A DNA stretch of 64,000 bases, from the NCBI GenBank assembly GCA_025141015.1, contig CP081099.1, forward strand, positions 39,082-103,081. The letters run 5' to 3'. The DNA comes from Rhodobacteraceae bacterium M382. GTDB lineage: Bacteria > Pseudomonadota > Alphaproteobacteria > Rhodobacterales > Rhodobacteraceae. This document shows positions 34,959 through 44,935 of the stretch, piece by piece. The first letter of the stretch is position 1, and the number at the start of each line of letters is the position of its first letter. Made by a program: the position numbers and the translations under genes. The notes beneath the pieces were generated by a model that was given only the letters and a program-made list of their open reading frames with translations, was not told where the DNA came from and ran no database searches.

Positions 34959-36371
34959 TTATGGGCGGGCGTAGACGTCCTCGTATCGGATGATGTCATC
35001 CTCTCCCAGATAGCTGCCGGTCTGAACCTCGATCAGAACCATGGGCACCTTGCCGGGGTTTTCCATCCGGTGCACTGCGCCCAGCGGGATGTAGACGGAT
35101 TGGTTTTCGGCCACCAGGCGGACCTCGTCGTCGATGGTGACCCGTGCGGTGCCTTCGACCACGATCCAATGTTCCGACCGGTGATGATGCGATTGCAGGC
35201 TGAGGGCGGCACCGGGATGCACGGTGATGCGTTTGACCTGAAACCGGTCGCCCATGACCAGGCTTTCGAACCAGCCCCAGGGGCGGTGATCCTTGGGGAA
35301 CATGGTGGCCTGACGGGCCGGTTTCGCCTTGAGCGCGGTGACCGCCTGTTTGACGTCCTGTGCGCGCGAGGCATCGGCCACCAGGACCGCATCCGGCATG
35401 GCGATGGCGATAATGTCCTTGAGCCCGAGCCCCACCAGTTCCAGCGTGTCATCTTCTGAGCGCAGCAGGGTGTTCTGGCAATCCAGCGCCGTGGTCGGGC
35501 CAGCGCTGGCGACGCCATTGCCGTCGCGTGGCGATTCCCGCCAGACCGCATCCCAGCCGCCCAGATCGGACCAGCCATCGGCAAAGGGAACGACGCTGAG
35601 ATTGTCGGCCTTTTCCATCACCGCATAGTCGATCGAAATATCTTCGGCGGCCGCCCAGGCGGCCGGGTCGAGACGCAGAAAGCCCAGATCCGGTTTGCCG
35701 GCGTCCACCGCGGCCTGGACCGGGGCCAACAGCGCCGGGGCATGGGCGCGAAAGGCGGCGATGATGGTTTTGGCCGAGAACAGGAAAATACCGGCGTTCC
35801 ACAGGAAATTGCCGGCCGCCAGCATGGCTTCGGCCTTGGCCGCGTCCGGTTTTTCGACAAAGCGGGACAGTTTGACGATGGGGTCCTGCGCCGATCCGGC
35901 CAGTTCCAGATAGCCATAGCCGGTTTCGGCATGGGTGGGGGTGATGCCAAAGGTGACCAGATCCCCGGCCGTGGCGGCTGCGGTTCCGGTGGCGACCGCG
36001 GCGCGGAAGGCGGCGGCATCGGGCACCACATGGTCCGACGGTGCCACCAGCATCAACGCGTCGGGGTCGCTTTTCTCCAGCCACAGCGCGGCGGCCAGCA
36101 CGGCGGGGGCGGTATTGCGGCCCTCGGGTTCGATCAGGATGGCGGCGGGGTCGATCCCGGTTTCGGTCAGCTGTTCGGTGACGATAAAGCGGAAATCGGA
36201 ATTGGTCAGCACCACGGGGGCGGCAAAGCCGTCGCCGCTCATGCGTTGTGCCGAGGCCTGAAACAGCGAATTGTCGCCAACCAGCTGCACGAACTGCTTG
36301 GGATAGCTTTTGCGCGACAGGGGCCAGAGCCGGGTGCCGGAACCGCCGCAGAGGATTATCGGAGTGATCAT
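34959..36371 (-). CDS. manC: Mannose-1-phosphate guanylyltransferase / mannose-6-phosphate isomerase
   Basis: Bifunctional enzyme supplying GDP-mannose. ATG 36371 gives the canonical N-terminus MITPIILCGGSGTRLWPLSR, with the GGSGTRLWP loop, then KSYPKQFVQL. LVAPSDHVV, IVKLSRFVEKPD, NAGIFLF, ISIDYAVMEK and WSDLGGWDAVW mark the GMP domain. The C-terminal cupin isomerase domain has the zinc-site segment LSLQSHHHRSEHWIVVEGTA and YIPLGAVHRMENPG. The length of 470 residues suits the AlgA/XanB type II class. The frame is open upstream to 36536, but that adds non-homologous residues. It stands alone, divergent from the DUF2793 gene. GDP-mannose may feed this plasmid's glycan or GDP-fucose/rhamnose genes elsewhere. 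Confidence 0.95.
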   Translation of the reverse strand: MITPIILCGGSGTRLWPLSRKSYPKQFVQLVGDNSLFQASAQRMSGDGFAAPVVLTNSDFRFIVTEQLTETGIDPAAILIEPEGRNTAPAVLAAALWLEKSDPDALMLVAPSDHVVPDAAAFRAAVATGTAAATAGDLVTFGITPTHAETGYGYLELAGSAQDPIVKLSRFVEKPDAAKAEAMLAAGNFLWNAGIFLFSAKTIIAAFRAHAPALLAPVQAAVDAGKPDLGFLRLDPAAWAAAEDISIDYAVMEKADNLSVVPFADGWSDLGGWDAVWRESPRDGNGVASAGPTTALDCQNTLLRSEDDTLELVGLGLKDIIAIAMPDAVLVADASRAQDVKQAVTALKAKPARQATMFPKDHRPWGWFESLVMGDRFQVKRITVHPGAALSLQSHHHRSEHWIVVEGTARVTIDDEVRLVAENQSVYIPLGAVHRMENPGKVPMVLIEVQTGSYLGEDDIIRYEDVYARP

Positions 36372-36566
36372 GAGACCCGCCCTGTTTGCTGACATGTGTT
36401 CATAGCTATCGGGCCGGGGATGGGATGGCAACATGGTGCAGGCGGGGCGGGTGCGGTCGGGTTTCCAAAGGATTACCGGCCCGCGCGCCCGGTTCAGCCG
36501 GTCTCCATCTTTGGCGGTCACAAAAGGGGCGATCACAGCATTCGTGCAGCAATTTCCGGAGCGGAC

Positions 36567-37646
36567 ATGACAGAGATATCGCCCAAACTAGGGTTGCCCT
36601 ATATCCAGCCTTCGCAGGCGCAGAAACATGTAACCCACAACGAGGCGATTCAGGGGCTCGATACCCTGGTGCAATTGCGCATCGTTGCCTTTGGGGCCGA
36701 CACGCCGCCCGACACACCGGGGATCGGCGACAGCCACGCCCTGGGCGCGGTGCCGGGGTTGGCCTGGGCCGGGCAGGACGGCAAAATCGCCACCTGGGAC
36801 GGCACGGCGTGGCAGTTTCTCGACCCGCAGGAAGGGTGGTTGGCCTGGGACACGACAGAGGCCAAAATCAGAGTCTATACCGGGGGAAATTGGAGTATTC
36901 CGGATCTCAGCACCGACCAGGTTGCCCGCGTGGGGATCGCAACGGCAGCGGATGACACCAACCGGTTGGCGGTGGCGTCGCAGGCGGTGCTGCTGACCCA
37001 TGCCGGGGCGGATCACAGGGTCAAGGTGAACAAGGCGTCGGACAGCGATACCGCCAGCCTGCTGTTCCAGTCGAATTGGACCGGCCATGCCGAAATGGGC
37101 CTGGCGGGGGATACGGCGTTTTCGATCAAGGTCAGCGCCGATGGCAGCAGCTGGACCCAGGTGCTGCGGGCCGATCCGGGCACGGTGCAGCTGGACGCGC
37201 CGGTGACCGGCACCGCGGTCCAAAGCAGCGCGATGGATACAACCGCAGGACGCCTGATGCGGGCGGATTACGGTTATGGGCCCGGCAATCTGCTGGGCGC
37301 GGTCAGCCAGTCCGCGGGCGACCCGACCGGGGCCGTGTTCGAACAGGGCGGCAATGCCAACGGGCAATATATCCGGTTGGCCGATGGCACCCAGATCTGC
37401 TGGAATGAAAATTTCACCACCAATTCCGGCGGGGCGGCGACCTGGACCTTTCCGTCCGGGTTTTCCACGGTGGACGTTTCGCCCGCGCTTTCGGTGACCT
37501 GCCGCTATACCGGGGGGCCGCGCATCGTGGCGGCAAAGAATGATGGGGCCGGCGCGTTTAGCGCTGCGGTGCATTCCTGGGATGTGTCCGGATCCAACGC
37601 CGTCGCACCCGAAGTGTCGCTCATGGCCATTGGCCGCTGGTATTGA
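36567..37646 (+). CDS. DUF2793-type phage-tail-like protein
   Basis: Starts MTEISPKLGLPYIQPSQAQK, then HVTHNEAIQGLDTLVQL, the conserved opening of DUF2793 proteins found in Rhodobacteraceae prophages and gene-transfer-agent-like contexts. GGAG precedes the ATG by 6 bases. LDPQEGWLAWDTTEAKIRVY near residue 90 is also typical. The C-terminal half (about residues 110-359) has low-complexity beta-type sequence like a tail-fibre or receptor-binding region (DGTQICWNENFTTNSGG, ALSVTCRYTGGPRIVAAKND). The gene and the small one after it form a phage-derived pair with no other phage genes nearby. A secreted or surface glycan-binding role is possible but unproven. Confidence 0.82.
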   Translation: MTEISPKLGLPYIQPSQAQKHVTHNEAIQGLDTLVQLRIVAFGADTPPDTPGIGDSHALGAVPGLAWAGQDGKIATWDGTAWQFLDPQEGWLAWDTTEAKIRVYTGGNWSIPDLSTDQVARVGIATAADDTNRLAVASQAVLLTHAGADHRVKVNKASDSDTASLLFQSNWTGHAEMGLAGDTAFSIKVSADGSSWTQVLRADPGTVQLDAPVTGTAVQSSAMDTTAGRLMRADYGYGPGNLLGAVSQSAGDPTGAVFEQGGNANGQYIRLADGTQICWNENFTTNSGGAATWTFPSGFSTVDVSPALSVTCRYTGGPRIVAAKNDGAGAFSAAVHSWDVSGSNAVAPEVSLMAIGRWY

Positions 37647-37656
37647 GGAGATCCCC

Positions 37657-37953
37657 ATGCATCTTGTTTTTTCCCCTGTTCGTTGTGACGATATTCTGGA
37701 TCTGAGCCGCGCCGGCGACAGTCTGATCATCAATGGAGACGCCTATGATTTTTCGGATATCCCGGAAGGCGGGTGTCGGGACCGCTCTGACGTTGGCTGT
37801 GACTGGATCCTGTCGGATGTCTGCCGCAGCGGCGGGCAGATCTGTCTGAGCCTGGTGCTGCCGCACGGTCCGGATGCGCCACATGACCGGCTGTACCCGG
37901 TTCCGGTTGCGGTCCCGGACGATGGTCCGATCGACCTGCCGCCCTATACCTGA
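37657..37953 (+). CDS. Small phage-associated conserved protein
   Basis: A 98-residue protein, MHLVFSPVRCDDILDLSRAG, preceded by GAGGAG at a good distance and starting 10 bases after the DUF2793 stop. Landmarks LIINGDAYDFSDIPEGG, WILSDVCRSGGQICLSLVLP and HGPDAPHDRLYPVPV resemble small proteins that follow tail-fibre-type genes in Rhodobacterales prophages. Function unknown; it may be a tail-fibre assembly or partner protein. It is certainly co-transcribed with the upstream gene. Confidence 0.72.
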   Translation: MHLVFSPVRCDDILDLSRAGDSLIINGDAYDFSDIPEGGCRDRSDVGCDWILSDVCRSGGQICLSLVLPHGPDAPHDRLYPVPVAVPDDGPIDLPPYT

Positions 37954-38146
37954 ACATCTTCCCCCCCGGCTGCCTCTTTCCCCCGCATCAACCGGGGGAG
38001 GGGCGGCCGGGGGTGCCGCATCTTGCCACACACGGTTGTCAGGGGGGGCGGGGCGCTCTATCACGATCATATATTGTTCTTTTTTTATGGGCGTGACGAC
38101 TTTTCCGAACGCTCCGATTTTCAGTAACTGTTTGACCGGTGAGCGA

Positions 38147-39898
38147 ATGTTTTTATCGACTCTATATAACCGATATTGTGCTTTTCAGCGCTGGAAGATG
38201 ATTGAGCGCCGGGAGGCGAAGGCCGCTGGTTTGGAGAGGGTGACGTCGAGGCCGGCCGAACCAGCAGAGACCGACCCGGACAGGTCGCCCTCAGAGCCGA
38301 TCTGGAAGCGCGACCGGCGGTATATGCTGCAGGTGCTGCGGATCGCGTCGGAGTCCGATCCAGAGACCTTTCTGGAAAACCTCACGGTGCTTGCCGAGAG
38401 CGAAGAGAGTCGGAAATTCCACAAGATGATGCTGTTCATCCATGAGTATGCGCAGACCCGGGACATCAGAAACCGGCATTTTCCGGGCGATGCCAACATC
38501 ATGAACATCACGCGGATCCTCAATCGCATCGACATGGATCTGGGGGCCAAATTCGTTCAGGACATCGCCGGGAACATCGACAGGTTCCCCCATGTTCACA
38601 ACAAGATCAGAACCGAGAGGTTGCTGGCCGGGGCCATCTTTAATCCCCAATACTATCGTCGGGCCGATTTTGTCGAACCGATCTATCAGCTCGATCTGAA
38701 CCTGATCGAAAATGTCATGTCCAGACCGCTCTCCGGTGTCGCCTCGAGTCTTCCGGGGCTGATCAAATCCGTGCGTCGGACCAGGGCAGCCCTGCGGATC
38801 GAATTGCACGATGACGGGGCCGTGACCGGGACAGCACCGCTCAGCCCTTTGCAGGACAGGTTGCTGACCGCCTTCAACGAGACGGCGACCAACCGGGTCA
38901 AACCGCGCCCGAATCAGACTCTACGCAAGGTGTTTGTGGTCAATGGGGTGTGTGAAACACACGTCCCCCGGGCCATCGTGTTTCGGGAAGGGGGGGAATG
39001 GATGCTGAACCTGCCCACCACCGACCTGTTTCACCATGCCACCACATTCGGGAAAATCCGCAAGATCTTTCCCAAGCGCCGGATCCCGCTTGGCTTTGTG
39101 GCACCCAGAACCGGAAACCGGAATTATTACCATTCCCTGATTGACCGGGGCCGGTATCTGTTCACCTATAAATCCCTGGGTCTCACATGTCCGATCTACT
39201 GGTGCGGCGAGATCAACGGCATGGACCGGCAGATCCTGGATTTGCTGGATATCCCGCAAGACAGGATCGTGTGCACCGAACACAGCACGTCGGTGCGCCC
39301 GGTTCTGATGGATGTGGGGATCATGGTGGATGCGGCCAGCTGGAGCGTCGATTATACCCGCGCCCTGCAATCGGGGCGTACCCAGGTCGGGGATCTGGCG
39401 CAGGGCGGCACAAAGCTGTTCGTGAGCCGGGCAAACAGCACGCTGCGCCGCCTGGAGAACACGCAGGAGCTGGAAGAGGCCTTTCGGGCGCTGGGGTTCG
39501 AGATCTTTGACTCCGGCGGGTATACCATTGCGCAGCAGGCCGAGATCTTTTCCAGGGCATCGGTCGTGGCCGGGCTGCATGGGGCAGGGTTGGCGAATGC
39601 CATCTTCAGCCCGCGCGGCTGCAGGCTGATCGAAATCACCTCCCGCAGCTATCTGTCGGGGGTCATCGGTCAGGTCGCCCTGGATGCAGGGCACCGCTAT
39701 TACCCGATCCTGTGCGATGCAGAGATCCGGGAGGGCTGGAGGCTGGATGTTGGCGATGTCATCGCGCGTGTGCAGGAGTGTCTGAAGGACCCCGACACGC
39801 CCGCCGGGCCCGACACTCCCGGCTGGCCCGCATCGTCGCGCCGGGGCAAGACCCCGCCGGCAGAGCGGGATCTCGAGATCGGAGCCCCCCTCCCGTGA
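38147..39898 (+). CDS. Family 61 glycosyltransferase (DUF563)
   Basis: The C-terminal domain, about residues 330-560, has the GT61 pattern NYYHSLIDRGRYLFTYKS, KLFVSRANSTLRRLEN, FDSGGYTIAQQAEIFSRASV and VAGLHGAGLANAIFSPRG. The last (GxHGAGLxN) is the family's signature. The N-terminal 270 residues, rich in Arg and charged helices, have no recognised domain. Starts are ambiguous: the frame is open from 37874. ATG 38147 (MFLSTLYNRYCAFQRWKMIE) follows a GGTGAG and gives 583 residues; ATG 38087 is another option. It follows the phage-like pair and converges with ugd. Donor and acceptor unknown; GT61 members include xylosyltransferases, and UDP-xylose is made by Uxs in this window. Confidence 0.85.
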   Translation: MFLSTLYNRYCAFQRWKMIERREAKAAGLERVTSRPAEPAETDPDRSPSEPIWKRDRRYMLQVLRIASESDPETFLENLTVLAESEESRKFHKMMLFIHEYAQTRDIRNRHFPGDANIMNITRILNRIDMDLGAKFVQDIAGNIDRFPHVHNKIRTERLLAGAIFNPQYYRRADFVEPIYQLDLNLIENVMSRPLSGVASSLPGLIKSVRRTRAALRIELHDDGAVTGTAPLSPLQDRLLTAFNETATNRVKPRPNQTLRKVFVVNGVCETHVPRAIVFREGGEWMLNLPTTDLFHHATTFGKIRKIFPKRRIPLGFVAPRTGNRNYYHSLIDRGRYLFTYKSLGLTCPIYWCGEINGMDRQILDLLDIPQDRIVCTEHSTSVRPVLMDVGIMVDAASWSVDYTRALQSGRTQVGDLAQGGTKLFVSRANSTLRRLENTQELEEAFRALGFEIFDSGGYTIAQQAEIFSRASVVAGLHGAGLANAIFSPRGCRLIEITSRSYLSGVIGQVALDAGHRYYPILCDAEIREGWRLDVGDVIARVQECLKDPDTPAGPDTPGWPASSRRGKTPPAERDLEIGAPLP

Positions 39899-39919
39899 GG
39901 AGGGCTCAGGTCTTTCTTG

Positions 39920-41086
39920 TCAGTCAGAGCCGAACAGATCCCGGGTGAACAGCTTGTGGTCGACGTCGGCCAATTCGGGCGCGGCCCGGTTGGCGATGAT
40001 GACATCGGCTTCGGCCTTGAACGCGTCGAGATCGGTAATGACGCGTGAGCCGAAAAAGGCGTCCTCGGTCATGGCCGGTTCATAGATGATCACCTCGATC
40101 CCCTTGGCCTTGATCCGCTTCATGATCCCCTGGATCGAGCTTTGGCGGAAATTGTCGGATCCGGCCTTCATCACCAGGCGATGGATGCCGACGCATTCGG
40201 GCGCGCGCGCCAGGATCCGGTCGGCCAGGAAATCCTTGCGGGTCCGGTTGGCTTCGACGATGGCCCGGATCATGTTCTGGGGCACTTCGGAATAATTGGC
40301 CAGCAGCTGTTTGGTATCCTTGGGCAGGCAATAGCCGCCATAGCCGAAGGACGGATTGTTGTACTGGGTGCCGATGCGCGGATCCAGGCCGACGCCTTCG
40401 ATGATTTGCCGGCTGTCCATGTCATGGGCCAGCGCATAGCTGTCGAGTTCGTTGAAATAGGCCACCCGCATGGCGAGATAGGTATTGGCAAAGAGCTTGA
40501 TCGCCTCGGCTTCGGAGGGGTTGGTCAACAAAACGGTGACATCGGGTTTGAGCGAGCAGTCACGCAGCATGTCGGCAAAGATCTGGGCCCGGTCCGACCG
40601 TTCCCCGACGATGATCCGCGACGGGTACAGATTGTCATGCAGGGCGCGCCCTTCGCGCAGGAATTCCGGGCTGAAGATGACCTGATCGGTGTTCAGCCGC
40701 TCCGAGACGTCCTGGACAAAGCCGACGGGAATTGTCGATTTGATCACGATCGTGGCCCGTTTGTTGCGGGCGATGACTTCGGAAATCACCGCTTCGACCG
40801 AGCTGGTATTGAAGTGATTGGTGGTGGGGTCATAGTCGGTCGGGGTCGCCACGATGACATAATCCGCATCACAATAGGCGTCATCCGCAGACATTGTTGC
40901 CGTCAGGGAAAGATCTTTTTGGGCCAGATAATCGGTCAGCTCGTCATCAATGATCGGGCTTTTGCGGGCATTGATCATGCCGACACGATCCGCTGAAATA
41001 TCAATTGCGCAAACATCGTGTTTTTGTGCCAGCAAAACAGCATTGGAAAGGCCGACATATCCCAAGCCGGCGACAGAGATTTTCAT
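39920..41086 (-). CDS. ugd: UDP-glucose 6-dehydrogenase
   Basis: Oxidises UDP-glucose to UDP-glucuronate, the substrate of Uxs encoded nearby. [20 protein letters not shown] has the NAD-binding GxGYVG motif. [56 protein letters not shown] and the catalytic [16 protein letters not shown] (nucleophilic Cys in GYC) are all present in order. The 388-residue length fits the short UGD type. It diverges from the repetitive sulfotransferase gene. Confidence 0.97.
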   Translation of the reverse strand: MKISVAGLGYVGLSNAVLLAQKHDVCAIDISADRVGMINARKSPIIDDELTDYLAQKDLSLTATMSADDAYCDADYVIVATPTDYDPTTNHFNTSSVEAVISEVIARNKRATIVIKSTIPVGFVQDVSERLNTDQVIFSPEFLREGRALHDNLYPSRIIVGERSDRAQIFADMLRDCSLKPDVTVLLTNPSEAEAIKLFANTYLAMRVAYFNELDSYALAHDMDSRQIIEGVGLDPRIGTQYNNPSFGYGGYCLPKDTKQLLANYSEVPQNMIRAIVEANRTRKDFLADRILARAPECVGIHRLVMKAGSDNFRQSSIQGIMKRIKAKGIEVIIYEPAMTEDAFFGSRVITDLDAFKAEADVIIANRAAPELADVDHKLFTRDLFGSD

Positions 41087-41424
41087 AGGGAAGCTTTCCG
41101 TTTTTCAAAAGGAATTGACTGTGGCCCCCGGGGGGGCCGTGGATATGTACTATTAGCCATTAATGTTCGGGCTCTGCAATATGTGCGGCGTGTGGGATGT
41201 GGTCGCTGGGGCGGATTGCATGATTTATCAACACATATGACCCCATGGTGTTGTGCCGTCAGCTTGACAGTCGGGAACAGACGGGGACAAGTAACAATAA
41301 ATACACAGGTGCCCAGTTTGATGTTCCTGGGCGTGAAAAAAATTGCGGGAAGCATGAATTGACAGAGCTGTTGAAGCAGAAACAGTCGAAGAAGAGACCG
41401 GCGAGCAGGAAGAGAACGGCGATC
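41087..41424. other. Spacer between ugd and the coiled-coil sulfotransferase gene
   Basis: About 340 bases upstream of both divergent genes. A GC palindrome (GGCCCCCGGGGGGGCC) lies at about 41123-41138. The downstream gene's frame is open back to 41245, so part of this stretch may be coding. No clear promoter pair was found. Confidence 0.4.
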
Positions 41425-43704
41425 ATGGTGCTGGGGATGCACCGTTCGGGGACGTCCAGCCTGACCCGTGTCCTGAATTTGATGGGCAGCGATCTTCCGG
41501 CGCATATGCTGCCCGCACAGGACAAGGACAATGACCTGGGGTTCTGGGAATCCAAACCGGTCATGGAGCTGAACGACAAGATCCTGACCGAGGCCGGGTC
41601 GTTCTGGAGCGGCTGGACGGCGGTTGATGTCGCGGCGTTTCCAGAAGACAGGTCCGAGGATTTTGCAGTCCGGGCCCAGGAGGTTCTGCGCGGCGAGTTC
41701 GGGACCTCGCCGTTGTTCGTGCTCAAGGACCCGCGGCTGTGTCGGCTGACCCCGTTCTGGGCCGAAGCGTTGAAGCGGGAAAAGGTGACGCCGGCTTTTG
41801 TGCTGCCGATCCGCAATCCGCTCGAGGTGGCGGATTCGTTGCAGGTGCGCAATCACTTCCCCCGGTCTGCGGCGTTGCTGGCATGGCTGCGCCATGTTCT
41901 GGATGCCGAGCGGAGCACCCGGGGACATGCACGGGTGGTGACCCGCTATGACAGTCTGCTGGAGGATTGGCGCGCCTGCACGGCCCGGATTGCCCGGACG
42001 CTGGACATCCAGTGGCCGGTGACGGCGGCCCAGGCGGCCGAAAAGATAGACGGGTTCCTGTCGCCGAGATGGCGCCACCATACGATTGATGATCAGCGTC
42101 TGTTCGAGGATGAAACGCTGCTGATATGGGTGCGGGATGTCTTTGACATCATGGCACGCTGGGCGCGGGACGATTATGAGGACACAGATGAGGCAAAGCT
42201 GGATCAGATCCGGGCCGCGTTTGATCTGGTGGCCCCCACATTCGACGATCTTGCCGGGGCCATCGCCACGCTGACCCGCGAAAACAAGCAATCCGAACAG
42301 AAGCTGACCAACCTGAGCACAAAGCTGGAGGCGGCCCAATCGTCGGTTTCCGCCACGACCCAGGCGCGCGAGGCGGCGGAAACGGCGCTGGCCCAGACGC
42401 AGGCCCAGGCCCAGGCGGATCTGGCTGAGCGTGACGCGGCGCTGGCCGAACGCGCCGCAGCGCTGGACACCAGCCGCGCCGCCGAAGTCGCCACCGCCCA
42501 GGCGCGCGAGGCCGCAGAGACGGCGCTGGCCCAGATGCAGGCTCAGGCGCAGGCAGATCTGGCTGAGCGTGACGCGGCATTGGCCGAGCGTGACGCCGCG
42601 CTGGAGGCCAGCCGCGCCGCCGAAGCTGCCACCGCCCAGGCGCTGGAGGCCGCACAAACGGCGCTGGTCCAGACCCGGACGGTTCTGGCTGACCGTGACG
42701 CGGCGCTGGCCGGTCGTGACGCCGCACTGGCCGAGCGTGACGCGGCGTTGGAGGCCAGTCGCACCGCCGAAGCCGCCATGGCCCAGGCGCGCGAGGCGGC
42801 AGAGACGGCGCTGGCCCAGGCGCAGGTCCAGGCCCAGGCAGATCTGGCTGAGCGTGACGCGGCGCTGGAGACCAGCCGCGCTGCCGAAGCTGCCACCGCC
42901 CAGGCGCGCGAGGCGGCAGAGACGGCGCTGGCCCAGGCGCAGACGCAGGCCCAGGCGGATCTGGCCGAGCGTGACGCGGTGTTGGCTGAGCGTGACGCGG
43001 TGTTGGCCGAGCGTGACGCGACGCTGGCCGAGCGTGATGCGACGCTGGAGACCAGCCGCGCCGCCGAAGCCGCCACCGCCCAGGCGCGCGATGCGGCAGA
43101 GACGGCGCTGGCCCAGACCCGGACCGCGCTCGTGGATACCCGGATGGCCCGGGACGAGATGGAAGAGGTCGGCAGAAAGCTGTTGTCGGAACTGGCGCAC
43201 GCCCGCCTGGTCGCCACAGAATCACAGGCCCATGTGGCGGATTTGGAAACCCAGTTGGCCACAGAGCAGACCCAGTTCAGCACGCTGCAACACCACCACG
43301 CCGAGCAGAGCGCGGCCTGGAGTGCAAAACAGCTGGCCAGCCAGAAGGCCCATGCACAGGAGGTGGCGGCCCGGGCCGAGGACATCGCCCGGCTGACACA
43401 GGATCTGGAGCATCAGGTCACGCAGATGGACGGGTTGAAGGTCCAGTTTCAGATTGCCCTGGGGGCCTATGTCGGAGTGCTTGACGCCCGAATGGCCCGC
43501 AGGCGTATGCCGGTCGGCCAAAGCCGCCGGACGCAAGAGGCCATTACATTGCTCAACACATCCGGGCTCTTTGATGCGCCATGGTATGTCAGCCATTACA
43601 CGGATGTGGGGGAAACCGGACTGAATCCGGCGCTGCATTTCATTTGCTTTGGTCATGCCGAAGGCCGGTTCCCCAGCCCGGGTGTTCGAGATGCCCTGAT
43701 TTGA
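41425..43704 (+). CDS. Sulfotransferase-like protein with a long tandem-repeat coiled coil
   Basis: MVLGMHRSGTSSLTRVLNLM carries a PSB-type P-loop (GMHRSGTSS). LFVLKDPRLCRLTPFW and FVLPIRNPLEVADSL sit where the phosphate-binding strand and 3'-phosphate site of sulfotransferases occur (about residues 90-145). From about residue 290 to 660 the protein is a highly repetitive Ala/Gln/Glu coiled coil with units like AQAREAAETALAQ...QADLAERDAALAERDAALE. The C-terminus ends with a short domain GLFDAPWYVSHYTDVGETGL...HFICFGHAEGRFPSPG, a copy of the 'FYLxxYPDV...HYxxxGxxEGR' motif also found in the genes at 12176 and 46889. The start is uncertain: TTG 41360 and a start at 41245 are possible. A long stalk fused to a small catalytic head suggests a scaffolded or chain-measuring enzyme (inference). 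Confidence 0.8.
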   Translation: MVLGMHRSGTSSLTRVLNLMGSDLPAHMLPAQDKDNDLGFWESKPVMELNDKILTEAGSFWSGWTAVDVAAFPEDRSEDFAVRAQEVLRGEFGTSPLFVLKDPRLCRLTPFWAEALKREKVTPAFVLPIRNPLEVADSLQVRNHFPRSAALLAWLRHVLDAERSTRGHARVVTRYDSLLEDWRACTARIARTLDIQWPVTAAQAAEKIDGFLSPRWRHHTIDDQRLFEDETLLIWVRDVFDIMARWARDDYEDTDEAKLDQIRAAFDLVAPTFDDLAGAIATLTRENKQSEQKLTNLSTKLEAAQSSVSATTQAREAAETALAQTQAQAQADLAERDAALAERAAALDTSRAAEVATAQAREAAETALAQMQAQAQADLAERDAALAERDAALEASRAAEAATAQALEAAQTALVQTRTVLADRDAALAGRDAALAERDAALEASRTAEAAMAQAREAAETALAQAQVQAQADLAERDAALETSRAAEAATAQAREAAETALAQAQTQAQADLAERDAVLAERDAVLAERDATLAERDATLETSRAAEAATAQARDAAETALAQTRTALVDTRMARDEMEEVGRKLLSELAHARLVATESQAHVADLETQLATEQTQFSTLQHHHAEQSAAWSAKQLASQKAHAQEVAARAEDIARLTQDLEHQVTQMDGLKVQFQIALGAYVGVLDARMARRRMPVGQSRRTQEAITLLNTSGLFDAPWYVSHYTDVGETGLNPALHFICFGHAEGRFPSPGVRDALI
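42360..43130 (+). repeat. In-frame tandem coding repeats of the coiled coil
   Basis: Imperfect repeats of about 100-130 bases plus shorter 21-base units (GTGACGCGGCGCTGGCCGAGC-like, encoding AERDAAL). Near-identical copies are interspersed, so length variation by recombination is likely between related strains. Confidence 0.7.
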
Positions 43705-43925
43705 GCCAATCAGCCTATATTTGCCGCCTACCCGAGACCTTTTGAGGCGGTTTCCCTGACGGGTGTTGACGGCTAGGGCCGGGGCGGTAAAAGGGCGTGA
43801 GATAACGTCACTGCCAGATTTGCAGGCTGAACACAGGTCTGCGTGAAAATAGCGTTTTTCAGTTCAGCGATTGCAATGAGCCGGGGAATATGCGTTTTCG
43901 GCCATGAACAGAATTGAGGTATTTG

Positions 43926-44897
43926 ATGACACGTTTATATGATAGCAGGAAGCGGATTTTGGTGACCGGTGGAGCTGGCTTCCTGGGATCGCATTTGGTG
44001 GATCGGCTGCTGGAACGGGATCACGAGGTGCTGTGTCTGGACAACCTGTTCACCGGGACCAAGCGCAATATTGATCATTTGCATGAACATCCCCGGTTTG
44101 AATTTCTGCGCCATGATGTGACATTCCCGCTGTATGTCGAAGTCGACCAGATCTTTAATCTGGCCTGCCCGGCCAGCCCGATCCATTACCAGCACGACCC
44201 GGTCCAGACCACCAAGACCAGCGTGCATGGCGCAATCAACATGCTGGGCCTGGCCAAACGTCTGCGCTGCCCGATTTTCCAGGCTTCGACGTCCGAAGTC
44301 TATGGCAGCCCGCATGTCCACCCGCAGTCCGAAGATTACTGGGGCAATGTGAACCCGGTCGGCCCGCGCTCCTGCTATGACGAAGGCAAGCGCTGCGCCG
44401 AAACCCTGTTTTTTGATTACCACCGTCAGCATGACATGGACATCAAAGTGGTGCGGATCTTCAACACCTATGGGCCGCGGATGCACCATGCGGATGGCCG
44501 GGTGGTGTCGAACTTTATCGTGCAGGCGCTCACCGGACAGGACATCACGATCTTTGGCGACGGAACCCAGACCCGGTCGTTCTGCTATGTGGATGATCTG
44601 GTCGAAGGCTTCCTGCGCATGATGGACAGCGAATCCGGGGTGACCGGTCCGATCAACCTGGGCAATCCGGGTGAATTCACCATGCTGGAGCTGGCCGAGA
44701 AAGTGCTGCGTCTGACCGGATCCAAATCCAAGGTCATTCACAAGCCGCTGCCGCAGGACGATCCGCTGCAACGCCGGCCCGATATCACGCAGGCCAAGGA
44801 AAAGCTGGACTGGGAACCCCAGGTTCAGCTGGAAGAGGGTCTGGAGCGCACCATTGCCTATTTCAGTGACCTGGTGAAGGAACTTCGGCTGGTTTGA
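43926..44897 (+). CDS. uxs: UDP-glucuronate decarboxylase (UDP-xylose synthase)
   Basis: Converts UDP-glucuronate to UDP-xylose. ATG 43926 has a GAGG 7 bases upstream and gives [20 protein letters not shown]. Uxs landmarks are [56 protein letters not shown] and [18 protein letters not shown] (Tyr-x3-Lys). [20 protein letters not shown] follows. The length is 323 residues, the soluble bacterial form without the ArnA-type N-terminal domain. A galE-like gene follows after 38 bases, suggesting co-transcription and further conversion of the sugar. Confidence 0.95.
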   Translation: MTRLYDSRKRILVTGGAGFLGSHLVDRLLERDHEVLCLDNLFTGTKRNIDHLHEHPRFEFLRHDVTFPLYVEVDQIFNLACPASPIHYQHDPVQTTKTSVHGAINMLGLAKRLRCPIFQASTSEVYGSPHVHPQSEDYWGNVNPVGPRSCYDEGKRCAETLFFDYHRQHDMDIKVVRIFNTYGPRMHHADGRVVSNFIVQALTGQDITIFGDGTQTRSFCYVDDLVEGFLRMMDSESGVTGPINLGNPGEFTMLELAEKVLRLTGSKSKVIHKPLPQDDPLQRRPDITQAKEKLDWEPQVQLEEGLERTIAYFSDLVKELRLV

Positions 44898-44935
44898 GAC
44901 CAGCCCGAGCCCACAAAGAAGGAGTTTCAGACCCA

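Noticed and set aside
41123..41138. GC palindrome near the ugd start as a terminator or operator
   Set aside because: No T-tract and no partner site; it may be chance in a GC-rich sequence.
41083..43200. Minus-strand frame of about 700 codons with its own repeats
   Set aside because: It is the antisense of the coiled-coil repeats and of the sulfotransferase domain; its repeats are simply those of the real gene.
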